A stretch of 64,000 nucleotides of DNA from Dokdonella sp. (GTDB lineage: Bacteria > Pseudomonadota > Gammaproteobacteria > Xanthomonadales > Rhodanobacteraceae), in assembly GCA_016712865.1 (NCBI GenBank), contig JADJQH010000001.1:62001-126000 (forward strand), in the 5' to 3' direction. A program made the position numbers and the translations under genes. Positions 44,357 to 53,325 of this stretch are shown here, piece after piece. The notes under the pieces are model-generated. The model was not told the origin of the DNA and searched no databases. It saw nothing but the letters and a program-made list of their open reading frames with translations. Every line of letters begins with the position of its first letter. Position 1 is the stretch's first letter.

Positions 44357-44361
44357 GTGAT

Positions 44362-45015
44362 TCAGTGCGTGGCGCCACCGGCGACGCGAAGATCCTCGCC
44401 CGTGCGCAGGGCGCAGGCGATGGCAAGACGCAGGCCATGGACCATGGTTTCCAGCGGCATGCCCTTGTCCGGTGCGTGCCTCTCGGCTTGCTCGGTCATC
44501 CAAGGCACATGGATGAATCCACCACGCACCTGCGGATGTTCAGTCGCAAGCAAGTGCGCAAGCCAATAGAAAACCTGGTTGCAGACGAAGCTGCCGGCGC
44601 TCAGTGACAGGGAGACTGGCACAGCCGCTTCCCGCAGGCAGGCATGCATCGCCTTGAGCGGGAGACTGGAAAAGTACGCGCCCGGGCCATTGTCCAGCAC
44701 CGGGGTGTCCATCGGCTGCAAACCGCGATTGTCGGCGATGCGGGCGTCGATGAGATTGATGGCCACGCGCTCCAGCGAGATGTCCGCTCGTCCGCCTGCC
44801 TGGCCGAGTGCAATCACCAGTGCCGGGCGATGGTCTTCCAGGGCCTGCGCAAGCTGGATGGGTGCGTCCTCGAAGGACACGGGCAGGACTGCGCCGGCGA
44901 TGCGATGTCCTTCAATGATCTCGCCCTCGAGCGCACGCACGATGCACTCGGAAGGATTGACGGTTTCCTCCGCGAACGGCTCGAAACCGGTGATCAATAC
45001 GCAGGGCACATTCAT
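44362..45015 (-). CDS. pcp: Pyroglutamyl-peptidase I
   Basis: Pcp removes N-terminal pyroglutamate from peptides in the cytoplasm. The 217-residue protein has the catalytic Glu region GRADISLERVAIN, Cys145 in SAGSFVCNQVFYW, and His169 in GFIHVPWM. It is last in the 5-oxoproline operon; its ATG overlaps the end of the DUF979 gene by four bases. The free 5-oxoproline it makes is the substrate of PxpABC. Confidence 0.95.
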   Translation of the reverse strand: MNVPCVLITGFEPFAEETVNPSECIVRALEGEIIEGHRIAGAVLPVSFEDAPIQLAQALEDHRPALVIALGQAGGRADISLERVAINLIDARIADNRGLQPMDTPVLDNGPGAYFSSLPLKAMHACLREAAVPVSLSLSAGSFVCNQVFYWLAHLLATEHPQVRGGFIHVPWMTEQAERHAPDKGMPLETMVHGLRLAIACALRTGEDLRVAGGATH

Positions 45016-45983
45016 CGAAACACCAGCAGAAGCATGAGCAGGATATTGGCGAGCATCAGCGCCAGCGCGGTCGGTACCTGTGAGCGGATCACGCCGTACT
45101 GGTCGGGTAATTCAAGCAGCACGGCGGGCACGATATTGAAGTTGGCGGCCATCGGCGTCAGCAGGGTTCCGCAGTAGCCGGTGAGCATGCCGATGGCACC
45201 GAGGATGGCCGGATCGGCACCATGCTGGTGGATCAGCAAGGGCAGCCCGATGCCCGCCATCATCACTGGAAACGCGGCAAACGCATTGCCCATGATGACG
45301 GTGAAGAAAACCATGCCGAGTGCGAATGCGAGCAGGCAGGCAAGGCGACTGTCGACGGGAATCAGGGCGCTGGTCAGTGCCGCGATGGCATCACCGACCC
45401 CGGTTGCAGCGAACACGCCACCCAGGGTCGCCAACACCATCGGCAGCAACACGGCCCAGCCCAGTGCATCGAGAAGGTGCCTGCCCTGATGGATGGCCTC
45501 GACTGCGGGAGCGCGCGTTACACGCAAGGCAGCAATCAGCGCCAGCAAACTGGCGACCCCCAGCGCCGAGAGAGTCAGGGCCTTGGGATCAAGCAGGTCC
45601 AGGCCCTGCTTGGAAAGCGCTCCGGCGCCGAAGTAAAGGATCAGGGTGAAGGCGGGAATGGCCAAGGCCGGCATGAACAATCGGTTGCCGAGGCGCAAGG
45701 ATTCGCTGTCGCGGCGCGCGTGTTCTTCCGCACTGTCCTCGCGGACGGAAAGACGGCTGCGCGATGCGAGCAGGCCAAGGGCAATGACGGCAAGTCCCAT
45801 GGCCTGTGCGGGCCAGGTCGATCCCCGCTGGTGGGCGTCCAGCACGAAATTGCCGAACAGGAAGGGTGCCGAGAGCACCAGCCAGAAGGCGCCCATGGCA
45901 TGGCGCCGCTCGCGAAGATTGAGCCACGCGCTGACGATCAGCAGCGCGCCCACCAGCCAGTAGAGATACTCAACGCGCAGCAT
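45012..45983 (-). CDS. DUF979 membrane protein, putative 5-oxoproline permease subunit
   Basis: This 323-residue inner-membrane protein has about ten hydrophobic segments and belongs to DUF979. Stretches such as GNAFAAFPVMMAGIGLPLL and LTGYCGTLLTPMAANFNIVPA are family hallmarks. DUF979 and DUF969 genes are often next to each other and near pcp and pxp genes, so they have been proposed to transport 5-oxoproline; that is inference. It overlaps DUF969 upstream by 14 bases and pcp downstream by four. Confidence 0.85.
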   Translation of the reverse strand: MLRVEYLYWLVGALLIVSAWLNLRERRHAMGAFWLVLSAPFLFGNFVLDAHQRGSTWPAQAMGLAVIALGLLASRSRLSVREDSAEEHARRDSESLRLGNRLFMPALAIPAFTLILYFGAGALSKQGLDLLDPKALTLSALGVASLLALIAALRVTRAPAVEAIHQGRHLLDALGWAVLLPMVLATLGGVFAATGVGDAIAALTSALIPVDSRLACLLAFALGMVFFTVIMGNAFAAFPVMMAGIGLPLLIHQHGADPAILGAIGMLTGYCGTLLTPMAANFNIVPAVLLELPDQYGVIRSQVPTALALMLANILLMLLLVFR

Positions 45984-46692
45984 CGTCGGTGCCTCCGGCC
46001 CCGGAAGCCGCACGCTCGCGCAGCAGCCGCTTCTGCAGGAAATGCAGGCGGACGGAATGGATCACGAAGGCACACACGGCGGTGGGCAGTGCCCACAGCG
46101 AGATGGCCAGGGGTTCCAGGGCGATGCCGTTGCTGGCAAAGAATCCCTGGATCAGCAACACGGCGCCGAAGGCCATGAACACGTCTTCACCAAAGAACAG
46201 GCCGACGTTGTCGGTTGCCGCGGCGCTGGCACGTACCGCATTGCGCTCGGCATCGCTGAGTTCACCGTCCAGCGTGCGTTCGGCGGCTGCCTCGCTCATC
46301 GGCGCCAGCAGCGGACGCACCGTCTGTGGGTGGCCGGCAACATGGGTCAAGCCGGTCATGCTGATCAATTGCCTGGCGGCGAGATAGGTGATCTGCAGAC
46401 GTGCGAGGGTGAGTCCACGAAAACCCGCAATCCAGCGCTTGGCGCGCTCGCGCAGGCCGTGATGTTCAAGCACGCCAATCGCCGGCAGGGTGAGTAGAAA
46501 CAGGAGCAGCACGCGATTTTCCACGAACGTCTTGCCGAGCAGGGCAAGCAGATCGGGCAGGCTGACACCGGCAGCCAGTCCGCTGGCCAAACCTGCGGCA
46601 ACGACGACCAGAACGGGATTGCGACGCAACGCGAATCCGCCAATGACAACGGCCACGCCAATCAGCGGCCAGTAATTGAGTTCAGGGGACAT
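45970..46692 (-). CDS. DUF969 membrane protein, putative 5-oxoproline permease subunit
   Basis: This 240-residue protein has about five hydrophobic segments and matches DUF969, with GVLEHHGLRERAKRWI and FFGEDVFMAFGAVLLIQGFF as family regions. It is the partner of DUF979, with which it overlaps by 14 bases. Together they would form a two-part carrier of the inner membrane. A role in 5-oxoproline uptake is suggested only by the neighbours. Confidence 0.85.
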   Translation of the reverse strand: MSPELNYWPLIGVAVVIGGFALRRNPVLVVVAAGLASGLAAGVSLPDLLALLGKTFVENRVLLLFLLTLPAIGVLEHHGLRERAKRWIAGFRGLTLARLQITYLAARQLISMTGLTHVAGHPQTVRPLLAPMSEAAAERTLDGELSDAERNAVRASAAATDNVGLFFGEDVFMAFGAVLLIQGFFASNGIALEPLAISLWALPTAVCAFVIHSVRLHFLQKRLLRERAASGAGGTDDAAR

Positions 46693-46770
46693 GCTGGGGA
46701 ATTCCGCATCGGGAAAATGGAACCAGGAATCGGCCGTGGATTGGGCGAAATCGAGGCCAGCGCGGGCGGG

Positions 46771-47520
46771 TCATCGCTGAAGGCATCGCACCATCACTCC
46801 GGCATCATCGAAAGCGGCGCGCAAGCTGCCGGCAAAGCCCGCGGCATCGCTGCCGTCACCGTGCAGGCACAGGGTGTCGGCGTGAACGCGCAGTGCAGTG
46901 CCATCGATACAGGCGATGCTCTCTCCACGCACGATGGCCAGTGCTTGCGCGATGGCGGCATCGACCGATTCGATCACGGCCCCCGGCTGGCCGCGTGGCG
47001 CGAGGCTGCCATCGGATTGATAGCGCCGATCAGTGAATGCTTCATGCGCAATGCGCAGGCCATGAGCAAGGCCGGCGGTGATCAACCGGCTGCCGGCCAA
47101 GCCAACCAGAATCAGATTGGAGTCAAATGCACGCACCGCTTCGGCGATGGCATCGGCAAGCACCGCATCCGCCGCGGCCTGGTTGTACAAGGCACCGTGC
47201 GGCTTGACGTGGACGAGGGCTACACCTTCGGCCAGGGCGATTTCGGCAATGCGTTCGAGTTGTTCGTGAAGCAGGCTGCGGATCTGCTCGCGCGAGAGAG
47301 CAAGCGCACGTCGACCAAAGTGCTCGCGATCGGCATAACCCGGATGTGCGCCGGCACTGACGCCATGCGCGGCGCAGAGCCTGAGCGTTGCGCGCATGCT
47401 GGCGATGTCACCGGCATGCGCGCCACAGGCAATGTTGGCCGAACTGATGAACGGCATGACATCGGCATCGTTTGCGCAGCCTTCGCCGAGGTCGCAGTTG
47501 AAGTCGATGCTGCGCTGCAT
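46771..47520 (-). CDS. pxpA: 5-oxoprolinase subunit A
   Basis: PxpA (LamB/YcsF family) cooperates with PxpB and PxpC to open 5-oxoproline to glutamate using ATP. The 249-residue protein has the metal-site motifs DLGEGC, ANIACGAHAGD, SAGAHPGYADREHFGRR and VKPHGALYN. The start at 47520 gives MQRSIDFNCDLGEG. A DUF885 gene separates it from pxpC, 13 bases upstream of the start. Confidence 0.95.
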   Translation of the reverse strand: MQRSIDFNCDLGEGCANDADVMPFISSANIACGAHAGDIASMRATLRLCAAHGVSAGAHPGYADREHFGRRALALSREQIRSLLHEQLERIAEIALAEGVALVHVKPHGALYNQAAADAVLADAIAEAVRAFDSNLILVGLAGSRLITAGLAHGLRIAHEAFTDRRYQSDGSLAPRGQPGAVIESVDAAIAQALAIVRGESIACIDGTALRVHADTLCLHGDGSDAAGFAGSLRAAFDDAGVMVRCLQR

Positions 47521-47533
47521 TTTGCGCGCTCGC

Positions 47534-49318
47534 TCAGGGTTTGGAGGCCGTGGCAGGTTGCCAAAGCACGGCCTCGGCTTTGCCGCCGAGCATTTGCGCG
47601 CGCACCAGCGGAATAGGCGGTCCGCCGAATGCGAGGAAGGCATCATGGAAGGCCTTCCAGCCCTGGCGCCCGCCGTGCCTGGCAGTCCAATCCTCACGCA
47701 GTTGCATGATCATCAACTTGCCCATGGTGTAGTTGAGATAGCCCGGGTCCCAGGTTCCGCGCGAGGCTTGCTGGCGTGCATTGCCGGGATCCTGATAGGC
47801 CTTCTCGCGGAACAGGCGCTCGGATTCGGCCATGCTCATGCCACCGGTGTGCATGCCAATGGCGGAAACAAAGCGCACGTTGCGCAGCAGCGCGTTGCTC
47901 AACTGGCCGATATGCGCCTCGGGGGATGAATCCTCCAGCCCGGCATCGAACATCATTTCCTCGGTGTAATGCGCCCAACCCTCGGTGTAGGCATAGCCGG
48001 CAAACAGGCGGCCAAATATCCAGTTGGAGCGGTTCACATGCAGGAAGTGCAGGAAGTGGCCCGGCCATACCTCGTGCACCGAGGTGAACAAGAGATCCGT
48101 GCGTGCCGGGATGTAGGCATCCTGCTCGGCCTGGGACCAGGTCGGATCGGGCGGCGCAATGTAGTAGGTTGACGGCAGGTTCTTCTCGTAGGGACCCGGG
48201 ATCTCGATGTAGGCAAAATTCGAGCGGTTGAACGGCGGCGCCTCCGCCACCAGCGCCTCCTCGTTGCCCGGGATGGTCACCAGATCCTTGTCGATGACGA
48301 ACTGGCGCAACTCGACCAGTTGCCTGCGGGCTTCCTCGACCGCGCCGTCTTTGGGTTTGAGTTGCGCCTGCTTGTGCATGCATTCCTCGATGCTCTTGCC
48401 GGGCGCAAACGCATCGCAGGCGGACTTCAGCGCAGCCAGGTTGCGTTCAAGGTCTGCTTCGCCAATGGCCTTGAGCGTGTCCAGCGGAATGTCCACGCGT
48501 TCGTTGGCGTACAGCATGCGGCTGAACTTTTCCGCGCCAAGGGCGAAGTCCTGGGTTGCGCTCGGCAATTGCGCGATGTACCAGTCGGCCATCTCCCGCG
48601 TGGCCTTGATGGCAGCGGCGTTGGAAGCCTTCAATCGCGCTTGCAGGTCGGCGTCTTCAATCTCCGCGAAAATGCCTGGCACGTCATCGGCAAAGAAGCT
48701 GGAGTATCCGGCAAACATGTCGCGGCCCAGTTCGATGTAGGACTTGGGCAGCGGCGTGCGCATGTTGGCACGCATCTGTTCGATGGCCTTGGGCAGGGCT
48801 TCCTGGTAGCTCACGAACGCGGCCATGCGCTGGGCGAGCGGAGCATAGGGCCGGGTCAGGTACATGCTGGGCGAGAAGTCGCCGCCGTAAAACAACGGAT
48901 TGTTGTACGGGAAACCCGATTCCTCGAGGGTGAACAGCTGGCCGTCGATGACGGCCGTCACGTACTCGCGCTGGAAGCGTTGCGTGGCATCGAGGCGGTC
49001 ATCACCGAATGCGGTGATGGCATTGCGCTGCTCATGCAGCCAGAGTGCATTCGCATCCAGGCTGGCCTGGCTGTAGTCAGGCAATTTGCCGTCGTATTCG
49101 TGCTTGCCGGCATTGGCGGCGAAGGTGGGGTAGCGATCAAAGAATCCGGCGATGAACTGCTCGACGGCCCGGTCCCATTCGACAGTGACCGAGGTCGTTG
49201 CGCTTGAGGCGCTTGCGGCGGCCGGGGCCGGTCCGTTGTCGGCAGGTTTGGATTGGCATGCGCAAAGCAGACCGATCGAAATGGCAAGCAGCGCGCCGCG
49301 CACACGGGAACGGATCAT
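47534..49318 (-). CDS. DUF885 family lipoprotein, predicted metallopeptidase
   Basis: This 594-residue protein has a signal peptide with lipobox LLCACQS, so it is anchored in the envelope. The DUF885 family has a gluzincin-like metal site. Here the motif is SVHEVWPGHFLH, with the second acidic ligand in EGWAHYTEEMM. Family members are thought to be oligopeptidases or hydrolases with helical folds. Its place between pxpC and pxpA, within a unit for 5-oxoproline use, suggests it supplies peptides or pyroglutamyl peptides from outside. That role is inference. Confidence 0.82.
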   Translation of the reverse strand: MIRSRVRGALLAISIGLLCACQSKPADNGPAPAAASASSATTSVTVEWDRAVEQFIAGFFDRYPTFAANAGKHEYDGKLPDYSQASLDANALWLHEQRNAITAFGDDRLDATQRFQREYVTAVIDGQLFTLEESGFPYNNPLFYGGDFSPSMYLTRPYAPLAQRMAAFVSYQEALPKAIEQMRANMRTPLPKSYIELGRDMFAGYSSFFADDVPGIFAEIEDADLQARLKASNAAAIKATREMADWYIAQLPSATQDFALGAEKFSRMLYANERVDIPLDTLKAIGEADLERNLAALKSACDAFAPGKSIEECMHKQAQLKPKDGAVEEARRQLVELRQFVIDKDLVTIPGNEEALVAEAPPFNRSNFAYIEIPGPYEKNLPSTYYIAPPDPTWSQAEQDAYIPARTDLLFTSVHEVWPGHFLHFLHVNRSNWIFGRLFAGYAYTEGWAHYTEEMMFDAGLEDSSPEAHIGQLSNALLRNVRFVSAIGMHTGGMSMAESERLFREKAYQDPGNARQQASRGTWDPGYLNYTMGKLMIMQLREDWTARHGGRQGWKAFHDAFLAFGGPPIPLVRAQMLGGKAEAVLWQPATASKP

Positions 49319-49353
49319 GCGTCAATCTCCGGAAACAGGAATGGCTGAGCCTA

Positions 49354-50313
49354 TCAGGCTTGGTCGGCCTGTGACACGGCGATGGCCAGGCGCGCCAGGC
49401 CCTGCTGCTGGCTGCGCCAAAGGTTGGTGGCTTGCTCGAGCGTGCATGGCACGAAGTACACGCGCTCTCCCGGGCGCAGTTGGGCCAGGCGCGGCCAGTC
49501 CGCCCGGATCGCATGGCCGATACGCGGGTAGCCGCCATGTGTCTGCGCATCGGCAAGCAGAAGAATGGGATTTCCATCCGCAGGCAATTGCAGGGTTCCG
49601 GGCATCACGGGCTCGGAGATGGCTTCGCGTGGTTTGCGAAGCCGCAGGCTGGCGCCGCTCAAACGCAGGCCCTGGCGATTGCTGGCGCTACCGATGGTCC
49701 ATGCCGCCGCATGAAGCACATCGCCATCGGCGAGTTGATCGCTGCCCGGCAGCAGGCGCACAAGTGCCGGCTGCTTCAAATCCAGCTCCGGTGAGGGATT
49801 GGCCCAGCTGCGCGCGATGCGGGGCTCCGCGCAATCCGGCCGAATGCCATCGGCAAGCCGGATGCGGTCTCCCGCCAGCAGTTGGCGACCGGCAAGGCCG
49901 GGAAATCCCGCACGCAGGTCGGTGCTCGCGCTGCCCAATAGCGGATTGATCTCGAAGCCGCCGTTCACTGCAAGGTAGGCCCGTGCACCGCTGCGGCACG
50001 CACCAAAACGCAGCGTGCTGTCGGCGGCAAGATCGATGCGTCGCCAAAGCGGCAGGACGAGATCCCCGCAGTGCGCATCGATGCCTGCACCACAAATGGC
50101 GATGCGCACCGGAACGCTGAATCGAACGACGGGCCCGCGCAGGGTCATCTCCAGCAGCGGACTGCCTGGCGAATTGCCAACCAGGATATTGGCGACGGCT
50201 GCCGAGAAGGAATCGAGCACACCCGACTGACCAACGCCCAGATGACGGTAGCCGTGGCGACCGCAATCCTGCACGGTGGTGAGCAAGCCGGGTTCAAGCA
50301 CTTCCATGTTCAT
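49354..50313 (-). CDS. pxpC: 5-oxoprolinase subunit C (biotin-dependent carboxyltransferase-like)
   Basis: This 319-residue protein matches the KipA/PxpC family: VLEPGLLTTVQDCGRHGYRHLGVGQSG near the N-terminus and the C-terminal LLADAQTHGGYPRIGHAI. With PxpB it forms the ATP-using part of 5-oxoprolinase. Its ATG overlaps pxpB by four bases. The stop is 35 bases from the DUF885 gene. Confidence 0.94.
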   Translation of the reverse strand: MNMEVLEPGLLTTVQDCGRHGYRHLGVGQSGVLDSFSAAVANILVGNSPGSPLLEMTLRGPVVRFSVPVRIAICGAGIDAHCGDLVLPLWRRIDLAADSTLRFGACRSGARAYLAVNGGFEINPLLGSASTDLRAGFPGLAGRQLLAGDRIRLADGIRPDCAEPRIARSWANPSPELDLKQPALVRLLPGSDQLADGDVLHAAAWTIGSASNRQGLRLSGASLRLRKPREAISEPVMPGTLQLPADGNPILLLADAQTHGGYPRIGHAIRADWPRLAQLRPGERVYFVPCTLEQATNLWRSQQQGLARLAIAVSQADQA

Positions 50314-51005
50314 GCCAGCGGCTTGCCGTATTCATCGACTGCGCGGAACACCACGACATCACCCGCGGCGAGAAGCGCGGGCGGCTCGCGCTGCACATCA
50401 AACAGCCTGGCATCGGTGCGACCGATGATTTGCCAGCCGCCCGGCCCCGTGCGCGGGTAGATGCCCGTTTGCTCTCCGCCGATGCCGACACTGCCGGCCA
50501 TCACCTCGGTGCGTGGTGTGGCGTGACGCGGGGTGATGAGGCTTTCATGCAAGCCGATCAGGTAGGGAAAGCCGGCGGCAAAGCCGAGCATGCCGACCTG
50601 GTAGCGCGCCGCGCAGTGGCGCCGGATTACCTCCTCAGGTCCGAGACCGGCGTGGCGGGCAACCGCATCCAGATCGGGACCGAACTCGCCGCCGTAGCGA
50701 ACAGGCAGGGTGTGCACCGTTGCTGGCGCGGGCGTCGCGTCGGCGTCCTCGCCATCGGCATGCGCCAGCAGCCAGGCCTGTACCCGCTCGCGCCAGCCTT
50801 CATCCTGTGCCAGCAGGTTCAGGTCAACCTGCACGGCCAGTGTTGCAAACGCCGGGACGATCTCGATCAGCCACGAAGGCCGATGCTGTTCCAGCACACC
50901 CGCGCATGCGTGCACGCGGGCATTGGTTGCGGCGTCGATGTTGGGGCCGAAGCGCAGCAGGAATGCGTCTTCGCCCAAGGGCTCCAGCGCGAAACGCGTG
51001 TTCAT
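50310..51005 (-). CDS. pxpB: 5-oxoprolinase subunit B
   Basis: This 231-residue protein matches PxpB (KipI). Family motifs are LGEDAFLLRFG at the start, LPVRYGGEFGPDLD, GMLGFAAGFPYLIGL and TGIYPRTGPGGWQIIGRT. The start at 51005 overlaps the HIT gene's stop as ATGA, and the stop overlaps pxpC as ATGA. The subunits should be made in equal amounts. Confidence 0.95.
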   Translation of the reverse strand: MNTRFALEPLGEDAFLLRFGPNIDAATNARVHACAGVLEQHRPSWLIEIVPAFATLAVQVDLNLLAQDEGWRERVQAWLLAHADGEDADATPAPATVHTLPVRYGGEFGPDLDAVARHAGLGPEEVIRRHCAARYQVGMLGFAAGFPYLIGLHESLITPRHATPRTEVMAGSVGIGGEQTGIYPRTGPGGWQIIGRTDARLFDVQREPPALLAAGDVVVFRAVDEYGKPLA

Positions 51006-51412
51006 CTGCCGAGCAATTGTTGCAGTTGCGCGATGCGCGCCTCGCGCGCGTCGGTTGCGTATGCCGATGGTGCGCGTCCCCACACGGGTGCGGGCCACGC
51101 AGGATCATCGCGAAACCGGGCAATCACATGCACGTGCAACTGCTCGACCACGTTGCCCAATGCAGCCACGTTGAGCTTGTGCGGATGGAAGACCTCAACC
51201 AGCGCGCGCGAGCAGCGATCAACTTCCGCATACAACTGGCCTTGTTGTGGTGGAGCAAGATCGATCAGGTCTCGCGCGCCGACAATGCGCGGAACGAGGA
51301 TCAGCCAGGGAAAGCTGGAGTCGGCGTGCAGGCGCAGATCGCAAAGATCCAGCGCGGCCACGGCATGGCTGTCGGCCACAAGCCTGGGGTCGAGGACAAA
51401 GCCCGCGTTCAC
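51002..51412 (-). CDS. HIT family protein
   Basis: This 136-residue protein has the histidine triad LHVHVI preceded by LNVAALGNVVEQ, the HIT nucleotide-hydrolase signature. It is short and lacks additional domains. I start at GTG 51412, which overlaps the DLH gene's end as GTGA and matches the typical spacing. The substrate is unknown; relatives act on dinucleotides or AMP-lysine. Its place at the head of the 5-oxoproline unit is not explained by known chemistry. Confidence 0.83.
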   Translation of the reverse strand: MNAGFVLDPRLVADSHAVAALDLCDLRLHADSSFPWLILVPRIVGARDLIDLAPPQQGQLYAEVDRCSRALVEVFHPHKLNVAALGNVVEQLHVHVIARFRDDPAWPAPVWGRAPSAYATDAREARIAQLQQLLGR

Positions 51413-52080
51413 GGTGATGGCCCGAGGTGCCGCGCGAGAAACTCCAGCGTTCGCTGGCGGGCCAGCGTCGCGCTCGCCGGGTCGAAATCTGCGCGCAGGT
51501 CGCAATTGAAACCGTGACCGGCCGGATAGACATGCACCTCGGCATGCGGATAGGCCTTTCGGTGTCGTTCGATCGCCTCGGGCGGTATCGATGCATCGTT
51601 GGCACCGAAATGGAATTGCAGGGGCGCGGGGCAGGCTTGGTCAAGCCATGCGACATTGCGCGAGCCGTAGTAGCTGACTGCCGGCAGGCCGAGGCGGATC
51701 GCCGAGAGCAGGGCGATCGTGCCACCCCAGCAATAGCCGACGACGCCGATTTTTCCGGCAGAGGCGATGGCGTTGGCGGCACTTCCGACATCGGCGATGA
51801 CATCATCGAGACTCAATTCCGCGATCAGCGCGCGACCGCGGGCAATGCCTGCGCTGTCGTAGTCGAGTTCCACGTCGTTTTCGATGTGGTCGAAGAACGC
51901 CGGTGCGATCGCGCAATACCCCGCAGCAGCGAAGCCTTCGACCACGGCACGGATGTGTGCATTGACGCCGAATATTTCCTGCATGATCACGAGACCGCCG
52001 CGGCAAGACCCGGTCGGCATCGCCCGATAGGCGCCAATGCAGTGCATGTCGCCGCCCGCTATGCGCAGCATTTCAGCCAT
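51409..52080 (-). CDS. Dienelactone hydrolase family protein
   Basis: This 223-residue alpha/beta hydrolase has the catalytic Cys in VVGYCWGGT, the Asp in FGANDASIP and the His in PAGHGFNCD, as in dienelactone hydrolase. Its N-terminal VIMQEIFGVNAHIRAV is the family oxyanion region. It is probably cytoplasmic, and the substrate is unclear. Two ATG codons are possible (52080 and 52092). A GGAGG lies directly before the second, too close to serve it. The gene is the likely first of the minus-strand operon. Confidence 0.82.
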   Translation of the reverse strand: MAEMLRIAGGDMHCIGAYRAMPTGSCRGGLVIMQEIFGVNAHIRAVVEGFAAAGYCAIAPAFFDHIENDVELDYDSAGIARGRALIAELSLDDVIADVGSAANAIASAGKIGVVGYCWGGTIALLSAIRLGLPAVSYYGSRNVAWLDQACPAPLQFHFGANDASIPPEAIERHRKAYPHAEVHVYPAGHGFNCDLRADFDPASATLARQRTLEFLARHLGPSP

Positions 52081-52213
52081 GTCGCCAGGCATCCTCCAGC
52101 TTGGGTTGGACTGCGCCGTGACCTTGCGTGCAAAAAGATTCGATCTGCGACCAGCCACGGGTACCCTGGCGATGATAGCCGCATCCCGTGCAGGCGCGGC
52201 GCCTTGGCTGTGA

Positions 52214-53113
52214 TTGCCTGAAGTCGCTATCCTGCGCGCCCACCTTGAACAGCCATTGCCCGAAGCCTTGAGACTGCGTGTACCGCCCATCCAGGATGTC
52301 GACCGTGCAGCCTTCCTGCGCCCGCCCTTGCTCGATGTTGACCTCGCACTTGCGGGTCTCGTCAGCCGTGGCCATTGGCCAAGCCTTGATGAGCTTGAGG
52401 GTCTGAGGTGCACGGCAACCGCGCGTGATGGCGTCGCGCGGCCAAGGTTTGTCGCGCAGGATGCGGAACTGCTGGCCGATGGACTGCACTACGAAGAGCG
52501 CATCCGGCTCGGGCGGCTCTCCACCCGCGAGCGCAATTGGCACGATCTCTTCAATGCCCTGGTCTGGTTGCGCTGGCCGCGCACCAAGCGCGCCCTCAAC
52601 CTGCGTCAGTGCGAGGACATTGCCAGCATCGGCAAGCGTCAACGCACGCGAGGCCAATGTGCGTTGACCCATTTCGATGAGGCCGGCGCCGTTGTGCTGT
52701 GCAGTGATCCGCGGCTTGTCGAGCTGTGGGATCGGCACGACTGGAAAAGCCTGTTCCATGCGCATGCCGACACCTGGGGCCGCAGCATCCGGGTGCATGT
52801 GTTCGGTCATGCCTTGCTTGAGCTGGCGCTGGACCCTGCGCGCTACCTGGTGGCCAAGGCCGTGCTGCTGATGACGGACGATGCGGCCAATCTGGCGACG
52901 GATGCTGAAAGCCTGTCGCGAATTGACCGCTGCCTGGCGCAGCGCATCGAAGGTCGGTCGCTGTTGCTGGATCCGCAGCATCTCAGGCCGCTGCCCCTGT
53001 CGGGCGTGCCGGGTTGGCATGTTCAAGGTGGCAGCGAGGACTTCTTCGATGCCGCTCCCTGTTTTCGTCCCCTGCGCGCCGGGCGCCTGTATCCGCCTGC
53101 CGATCGATTCTGA
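52214..53113 (+). CDS. DUF3025 family protein
   Basis: This 299-residue protein has the DUF3025 core motif RERNWHDLFNALVWLRWPRTKRALN, in part, and GSEDFFDAAPCFRPLRAGR at the C-terminus. The family is found in Gamma- and Betaproteobacteria and has no known function. A TTG at 52214 directly follows an in-frame stop and is the only early start, so I use it. The gene is divergent from the DLH gene. No membrane segment or signal is present. Confidence 0.75.
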   Translation: MPEVAILRAHLEQPLPEALRLRVPPIQDVDRAAFLRPPLLDVDLALAGLVSRGHWPSLDELEGLRCTATARDGVARPRFVAQDAELLADGLHYEERIRLGRLSTRERNWHDLFNALVWLRWPRTKRALNLRQCEDIASIGKRQRTRGQCALTHFDEAGAVVLCSDPRLVELWDRHDWKSLFHAHADTWGRSIRVHVFGHALLELALDPARYLVAKAVLLMTDDAANLATDAESLSRIDRCLAQRIEGRSLLLDPQHLRPLPLSGVPGWHVQGGSEDFFDAAPCFRPLRAGRLYPPADRF

Positions 53114-53325
53114 GCCGCGATGCGCGAAATTTGTCGCGCCGGTTCGGGAACTTTTCGCTTTGGCATGGGGTACATTGCGCACCGCTCGGCAACACTCCCG
53201 CATGGAACATCCGGTTTCCTGCCCCTGCCCAGGGGGCGCGGCGCAGTGTTGCAGGCGATGACGGTCCGGGCGTCGGGATACGCAAGGACTCGGAAAAACT
53301 TCGGCAAATTCGGGGTGATGAAAAG
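53114..53325. other. Upstream region of the ABC operon
   Basis: These 212 bases lie between the DUF3025 gene and the gldA-like gene. I see no gene or clear promoter. Confidence 0.4.
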
